Shown here: piece by piece, positions 60,298 through 64,000 of the stretch
Position numbering within the stretch: the first letter of the stretch is position 1
Layout: the number at the start of each line of letters is the position of its first letter
NCBI RefSeq assembly: GCF_000246855.1
Contig: NC_016609.1
Span: forward strand, 5,902,744 to 5,966,743
Origin: Niastella koreensis GR20-10
GTDB taxonomy: Bacteria; Bacteroidota; Bacteroidia; Chitinophagales; Chitinophagaceae
DNA length: 64,000 bases
Direction of reading: 5' to 3'
Program-made: the position numbers and the translations under genes
Notes under the pieces: model-generated
Told to the model about the DNA's origin: nothing
Seen by the model: the letters and a program-made list of their open reading frames with translations, nothing else
Databases searched by the model: none

Positions 60298-61059
60298 ATG
60301 ACAACACGATTCAAACAATTACACCAGTCGTTTTTTATTTTAGCCAATGCCTGGAACCCCAAAAGCGCGTTGCGTTTTCAGCAGGAGAATTTTCCTGCAA
60401 TAGCCACGTCCAGTGCAGCAGTTGCCAACAGCCTGGGGTATGAAGATGGAGAAGCCATGCCATTTGAAGATTATCTGTTCATCATTGGCCGGATATTGGC
60501 CACTGTACAGATTCCATTGACCGTAGACATAGAGATGGGGTATGGCAAAACCCGTGAGGCTATTTATGCCAATGTTCGCCAGTTGGCCCAATTAGGGGTC
60601 GCCGGCATCAACATCGAGGACTCCACCATTCCCGCAAATGAACGGACCTTACAAAACGCCAATCAGTTTGCCGAAACCATTGCCTTTATCAAAAACAAAC
60701 TGGCCGGTGACCACCTGGACCTGTTTATCAATGTGCGTTGCGATACCTACCTGCTGAATGTAGCCGACAAACAGGCCGAAACGCTGGTACGCATCCCCTT
60801 ATATGAAGCAGCAGGCGCCGATGGGATTTTTCTACCATGCATCAGCTCGGAAGCAGATATTGCCGAAGCCGTTAACAGCACTACCCTTCCTGTTAATGTA
60901 ATGTGCATTCCAGGATTACCAGGTTTTGAGACATTACAAAAGCTGGGGGTAAAACGGGCGAGTATGGGTCCGTTCCTGTTTAACAAATTGTATGACGGCA
61001 TCACTCCCCTGGCGCAGAACATTACAGCTGCCCATAATTTTTCGCCCTTGTTTGCATAA
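60298..61059 (+). CDS. Isocitrate lyase/PEP mutase-family protein
   Basis: A 253-residue TIM-barrel protein. Family marks: FFILANAWNPKSALRFQQ, TSSAAVANSLGYEDGEAMPF, VDIEMGYGKT (metal-binding Asp-x-Glu and the GYG turn), GINIEDS, FLPCISSEADIAEAV. It lacks the KKCGH active-site loop of isocitrate lyase, placing it in the broad group with PEP mutase, oxaloacetate decarboxylase and 2-methylisocitrate lyase. Substrate unknown. Gap of 28 bases to the next gene. Confidence 0.92.
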   Translation: MTTRFKQLHQSFFILANAWNPKSALRFQQENFPAIATSSAAVANSLGYEDGEAMPFEDYLFIIGRILATVQIPLTVDIEMGYGKTREAIYANVRQLAQLGVAGINIEDSTIPANERTLQNANQFAETIAFIKNKLAGDHLDLFINVRCDTYLLNVADKQAETLVRIPLYEAAGADGIFLPCISSEADIAEAVNSTTLPVNVMCIPGLPGFETLQKLGVKRASMGPFLFNKLYDGITPLAQNITAAHNFSPLFA

Positions 61060-61087
61060 TCATTTATCAACCATAAAAAATAACAAC

Positions 61088-61462
61088 ATGAATTTACCAA
61101 CCAGGGCGCAGGATGCCCATGCTACCTTAGCCGCCGCCTTCAATACCGGCGACCTCGCTACTGTATTAAGTATGTATGATTATAATGGCATCATTGTACC
61201 GGAACCCGGCAAACCCGTTTCGGGCAGGGAACAATTTGAGGAAGCGGTAAAAGCCATTCTATCTATCAAAGGCAAAATGGAGATCAAAACAGTGTATTGT
61301 TTGCAAACCGGTAACCTGGCCATTGGCAGATCGGAATGGAGCATTACTGATGGTGATGATGTGAAGATCAAATCAAAGGGGATTGAACTGATGCAGCAAC
61401 AACCAGACGGTACCTGGAAGATTGTGATTGACCATGCGTTTGGAGCGTTGGAAAATGTGTAA
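61088..61462 (+). CDS. SnoaL-like / DUF4440-type small protein
   Basis: 124 residues from the ATG at 61088 (MNLPTRAQDAHATLAAAFNT). NTF2-like pattern: FNTGDLATVLSMYDYNGIIV, PEPGKPVSGREQFEEAVKAI, then strands (VYCLQTGNLAIGRSEWSITD; GTWKIVIDH). The last pair is the usual family ending (W.I..DH). Catalytic residues cannot be assigned. Second gene of a run with the PEP-mutase-like gene. Confidence 0.88.
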   Translation: MNLPTRAQDAHATLAAAFNTGDLATVLSMYDYNGIIVPEPGKPVSGREQFEEAVKAILSIKGKMEIKTVYCLQTGNLAIGRSEWSITDGDDVKIKSKGIELMQQQPDGTWKIVIDHAFGALENV

Positions 61463-61487
61463 TAAAATTATAGCCATGAAGAACCGG

Positions 61488-61506
61488 GGCCACTCAATGA
61501 GTGGCC
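61488..61506 (+). terminator. Terminator hairpin after the SnoaL-like gene
   Basis: GGCCACTC (61488-61495) pairs with GAGTGGCC (61499-61506), loop AAT, followed by a T-rich stretch (tcttcccgttttt). Confidence 0.75.
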
Positions 61507-61563
61507 TCTTCCCGTTTTTCCCTCAGCAAGGAAACAACTAACTTCGGCGTAAATTCACAACAC

Positions 61564-62274
61564 ATGATCAAACGGCCACATGTTATCTGTTTAATGATGA
61601 CTTCTGTTGATGGTAAAATACTGGGTGAGAAATGGGGTAATAACAAACAGGTGAAAACCCTCACAGAAAGTTTTGAGAAAGTGCATGAACTTATTGGCAA
61701 CAAGAACTGGATCGTAGGCAGAACCACCATGGAAAAGGACTTTACCCATTATGCAAAGCCTGTATATAAAGAGGTGGGCCATGCTATAAGCCGGGAAGAT
61801 TTTGTGGCTAACCGGAATGCAGATTCCTTCGCGGTGGTAATAGACGGACAGGCCAAACTCGGCTGGAACAGCAGTGATATGCTGGGGCAACATGTGATCA
61901 CCGTACTAACGGAATCGGTAAAAGACAGCTACCTGGCGCACCTGCAGGAGATTGGGGTGTCCTATATTTTTTCCGGGAAAGACTCGGTTGACCTGAAGGT
62001 GGTCCTGGAAAAGCTAACCGCGTTATTCGGTATTGAAACGCTGATGCTGGAAGGTGGAGGCCACCTGAACGGCAGCTTCCTTAACGAAGGATTGATTGAT
62101 GAGTATCACCAATTATTATTACCACTTGCCGATGGCCGCATAGAAACCACGTCGGTTTTTGAGATTGAAGAAAAGGACAGGCAATTTGATGCCACCCTGC
62201 TGCAATTACAGGAAGTAAAGCAGATAGAGCATGACGTTGTTTGGCTGCGGTATAAAGTGTTCGGTCGGGTGTGA
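61564..62274 (+). CDS. RibD C-terminal / dihydrofolate-reductase-like reductase
   Basis: 236 residues from the ATG at 61564 (MIKRPHVICLMMTSVDGKIL); the frame opens earlier but that part overlaps the terminator. Fold of the RibD reductase domain: MTSVDGKILGEKWG, NKNWIVGRTTMEKDF, ETLMLEGGGHLNGSFLNEGL, IDEYHQLLLPL. These NADPH-dependent proteins act on riboflavin intermediates or other pterin-like compounds; this stand-alone form has no deaminase domain and is probably not the pathway enzyme. Confidence 0.9.
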   Translation: MIKRPHVICLMMTSVDGKILGEKWGNNKQVKTLTESFEKVHELIGNKNWIVGRTTMEKDFTHYAKPVYKEVGHAISREDFVANRNADSFAVVIDGQAKLGWNSSDMLGQHVITVLTESVKDSYLAHLQEIGVSYIFSGKDSVDLKVVLEKLTALFGIETLMLEGGGHLNGSFLNEGLIDEYHQLLLPLADGRIETTSVFEIEEKDRQFDATLLQLQEVKQIEHDVVWLRYKVFGRV

Positions 62275-62298
62275 GCGCTGACTTCGACTGAAAAGGTA

Positions 62299-62332
62299 AG
62301 GTCCCTCTGCCAATTGACAGATGGACCTTTTT
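62299..62332 (+). terminator. Terminator of the RibD-like gene
   Basis: AGGTCC (62299-62304) pairs with GGACCT (62323-62328), then T5. It lies 24 bases after the stop codon. Confidence 0.75.
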
Positions 62333-62388
62333 GTATACAACAGGTTAACCGCAGAAACCTGGCGGCGTAGGATTTCCATAGAAAATTT

Positions 62389-62433
62389 TGTACAAGTAAA
62401 TGCTTGTACATATATTTACAAGCAAATGCTTGT
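62389..62433. promoter_or_regulatory. Two tandem palindromic operators (TetR-type) ahead of the hydrolase gene
   Basis: Site 1: ACAAGT-AAAT-GCTTGT (62392-62407, extended to TGTACAAG...CTTGTACA). Site 2: ACAAGC-AAAT-GCTTGT (62418-62433). The centres are 26 bp apart and the second ends 30 bases before the ATG. The form is that of a TetR-family repressor site; no regulator gene lies next to it in the window. Confidence 0.65.
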
Positions 62434-62463
62434 ACAAATTAACGAACCTGACAATTTAAAAGC

Positions 62464-63330
62464 ATGAAAAAGTGTACGTATTTGTTATTATCATTTATGA
62501 TTGTATTCGCTTCAGTTAACACAACACAATCTCAATATATGCAAGATACAGCCGCGCTTAAAAAAGGTTATTCCGAAGTGAACGGGATACAAATGTATTA
62601 TGAGATCTATGGAAAGGGAAGTCCGCTGGTGCTGATCCATGGCGGTGGTTCCACGATCCAGACTTCATTTGGGAGAATACTTCCCCTGCTTTCAAAAAAC
62701 AGAAGCGTAATTGCCGTTGAATTGCAGGCCCATGGACGCACCAGCGACAGAAATGCACCCTTATCATTTGCACAGGATGCCAATGACGTGGTAACACTTT
62801 TAAAAAACCTGAATATTCCCAAAGCCGATTTTTTAGGTTTCAGCAACGGGGCACAAACTGCGATGCAGATTGCCATCAGCTATCCGGCAGTGGTGAATAA
62901 ACTGATCTTCGCATCGGGCTTTTATAATAGATCGGGAGTTCCTGATGGGTTCTGGAAAGGCATAAACAATGCACAATTCAGCGATATGCCACAGGCTTTA
63001 AAGGATGGATTCCTGAAAATAAACAATGACTCTGCGAAATTGCTGAACATGTTTCACCGGGATGTAGTTCGCATGCAGACCTTTAAAGACTGGAGTGACA
63101 ATGACCTTACATCAATTACTGCACCTGCTTTAATAATTATCGGGGACAGAGATGTACCAACACCTGAACATGCAGTAGCCATGCATCATTTAATTCCTCA
63201 TTCACAACTGGCAATTATTCCGGGCGTTCATGGACAATTTCTTGGAGAAATAACTACGTTGGATAATGGTAAATGGAAAGAGCAATATGTAGCTGATCTG
63301 TTTGAACAGTTTTTGACGGCTGCTTATTAG
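62464..63330 (+). CDS. Secreted alpha/beta hydrolase
   Basis: A 288-residue exported hydrolase with a signal peptide (cut near NTTQSQ, about residue 23). Alpha/beta fold: oxyanion block LVLIHGGGSTIQ, nucleophile elbow GFSNGAQTAM (Ser about 142), acid region IIGDRDVPTPEHA and His in GVHGQFLGE. Most like the proline-iminopeptidase/haloperoxidase group; substrate unknown. The two palindromic operators upstream suggest repression by a TetR-like protein. Its stop codon is 24 bases from that of the convergent gene. Confidence 0.9.
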   Translation: MKKCTYLLLSFMIVFASVNTTQSQYMQDTAALKKGYSEVNGIQMYYEIYGKGSPLVLIHGGGSTIQTSFGRILPLLSKNRSVIAVELQAHGRTSDRNAPLSFAQDANDVVTLLKNLNIPKADFLGFSNGAQTAMQIAISYPAVVNKLIFASGFYNRSGVPDGFWKGINNAQFSDMPQALKDGFLKINNDSAKLLNMFHRDVVRMQTFKDWSDNDLTSITAPALIIIGDRDVPTPEHAVAMHHLIPHSQLAIIPGVHGQFLGEITTLDNGKWKEQYVADLFEQFLTAAY

Positions 63331-63354
63331 ACCGGTATTGCTAAAGTTGTTTTG

Positions 63355-64000
63355 TTACGTTTGGGGTGCGGCTTTTTTATAACCGGAATTCCCGATAACG
63401 ATCTTTACCTTCTTCTTATCTGCCTGCAGGGAAGTTGTTTCGGGATATTGCGTTTTATCAGGAAGCGTATTATACTTTATATTGAAGATCACCTTATCTT
63501 CAGGATCGTCGATGTAGGTATTGACATCAATCGCCAGGATAATTTTTCTTACCTTATCAATTGTTACACTCAGTCCATCACCTTTCTGATTATAATCGAG
63601 AAAATCAAGTTTGATCTTTTTGTTTGGTTCCAACACATGCAGACTTGTTTTACCACCGGCGTATAGCTGTTGGATCTTTTCCGGATCAGGTGGCAGGTAG
63701 GTTTGAATTTTCTCCACAGATTTCTGGATGTAGTCCGCCATATCATCCTTTTTGTTTGCGGCTATTTTGCCTTTTAATCCGCCTTTCTTTTTCTGCGGCG
63801 TTGATCCTCCCGTTTCCACTTTAACCAGTTTTCCATCTACGCCATAATAACACTGGCTTTGTTTTTTGGACTTCTCCTCCCCTTTTACAAAAGTGGTGGT
63901 GGTTTCTATCCATTCATATTTCTTTATTTTTTCCTTACTCTCTACCAGGTTGTTTTTAATGATGGCAACAGTTTCTTTTACTTCAGCCTGCGCCTGAGCG
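63355..64000 (-). CDS. Partial gene: secreted/periplasmic hypothetical protein, start beyond the window
   Basis: The frame is open from the right edge (reading AQAQAEVKETVAIIKNNLVE) through GVDGKLVKVETGGSTPQKKK to the stop at 63355: about 214 codons. The first visible residues look like the end of a signal peptide or the start of a mature chain. The C-terminal half has a short strand-rich pattern (LVKVETGG...; VTIDKVRKIILAIDVNTYID). I recognise no family. An internal GTG at 63819 is not the real start, since the frame continues upstream without a stop. Confidence 0.7.
   Translation of the reverse strand, partial: AQAQAEVKETVAIIKNNLVESKEKIKKYEWIETTTTFVKGEEKSKKQSQCYYGVDGKLVKVETGGSTPQKKKGGLKGKIAANKKDDMADYIQKSVEKIQTYLPPDPEKIQQLYAGGKTSLHVLEPNKKIKLDFLDYNQKGDGLSVTIDKVRKIILAIDVNTYIDDPEDKVIFNIKYNTLPDKTQYPETTSLQADKKKVKIVIGNSGYKKAAPQT

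Overview
The window looks like a chromosome segment from a Bacteroidota bacterium, most likely Chitinophagaceae (Niastella or Chitinophaga type). Pointers are an ECF sigma/FecR/SusC(STN)/SusD locus, RteC, small DUF6520-like secreted peptides, TonB-dependent systems, lipoproteins with a Cys after the signal peptide, LytTR regulation and TAnnTTTG promoter boxes. The genus is inference. No rRNA or tRNA gene was seen.

Layout. 0.3-11.6 kb: a trans-envelope signalling and nutrient uptake locus read leftward (sigma, FecR, SusC, SusD, FISUMP lipoprotein), a thioredoxin-like protein, and three paralogous small secreted Cys-containing peptides. 11.8-13.6 kb: scar tissue (an ATP-binding-protein fragment abutting an IS66 transposase tail), then a holin-like small membrane protein and a fibronectin-III-like protein. 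14.2-18.7 kb: a LytS/LytTR two-component pair, an 84-bp tandem repeat and two orphan genes. 19.8-29.8 kb: an accessory region with an RteC gene broken by a stop codon, a TIR protein carrying an RNA-polymerase alpha-CTD-like domain, a VWA/lipoprotein operon with an apparent frameshift, YjbQ, an OLD-family nuclease and a Schlafen/AlbA_2 ATP-binding regulator.

30.7-32.2 kb holds the most unusual signal: four related, leftward units of about 140 bases. Each ends in a terminator hairpin preceded by a near-invariant block, and three stems change sequence between copies while keeping pairing. I read them as a tandem family of small structured RNAs that I do not recognise.

32.5-38.8 kb: a CusCBA/CzcCBA-type heavy-metal efflux operon with a small leading protein. 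39.6-46.6 kb: a secreted NUC1 nuclease, an oxidoreductase, a single-domain response regulator, an NTF2-like protein, TonB, a DUF4236 protein and an exonuclease.

46.6-56.2 kb: a leftward cluster of FHA protein, PP2C phosphatase, Ser/Thr kinase, a fused FtsW/RodA-transpeptidase of 1339 residues, and a second FHA protein. This is the same set of functions as the actinobacterial fhaA-fhaB-pstP-rodA-pbpA-pknA-pknB locus and suggests phospho-control of peptidoglycan synthesis.

56.5-64 kb: a beta-propeller protein, two AraC regulators, a small-enzyme cluster (VOC, PEP-mutase-like, SnoaL-like, RibD-like), an alpha/beta hydrolase behind two palindromic operators, and a gene cut by the right edge. Many intergenic gaps from 33 kb onward carry short-period tandem tracts (7, 8, 9 or 12 bases), often flanked by complementary arms.
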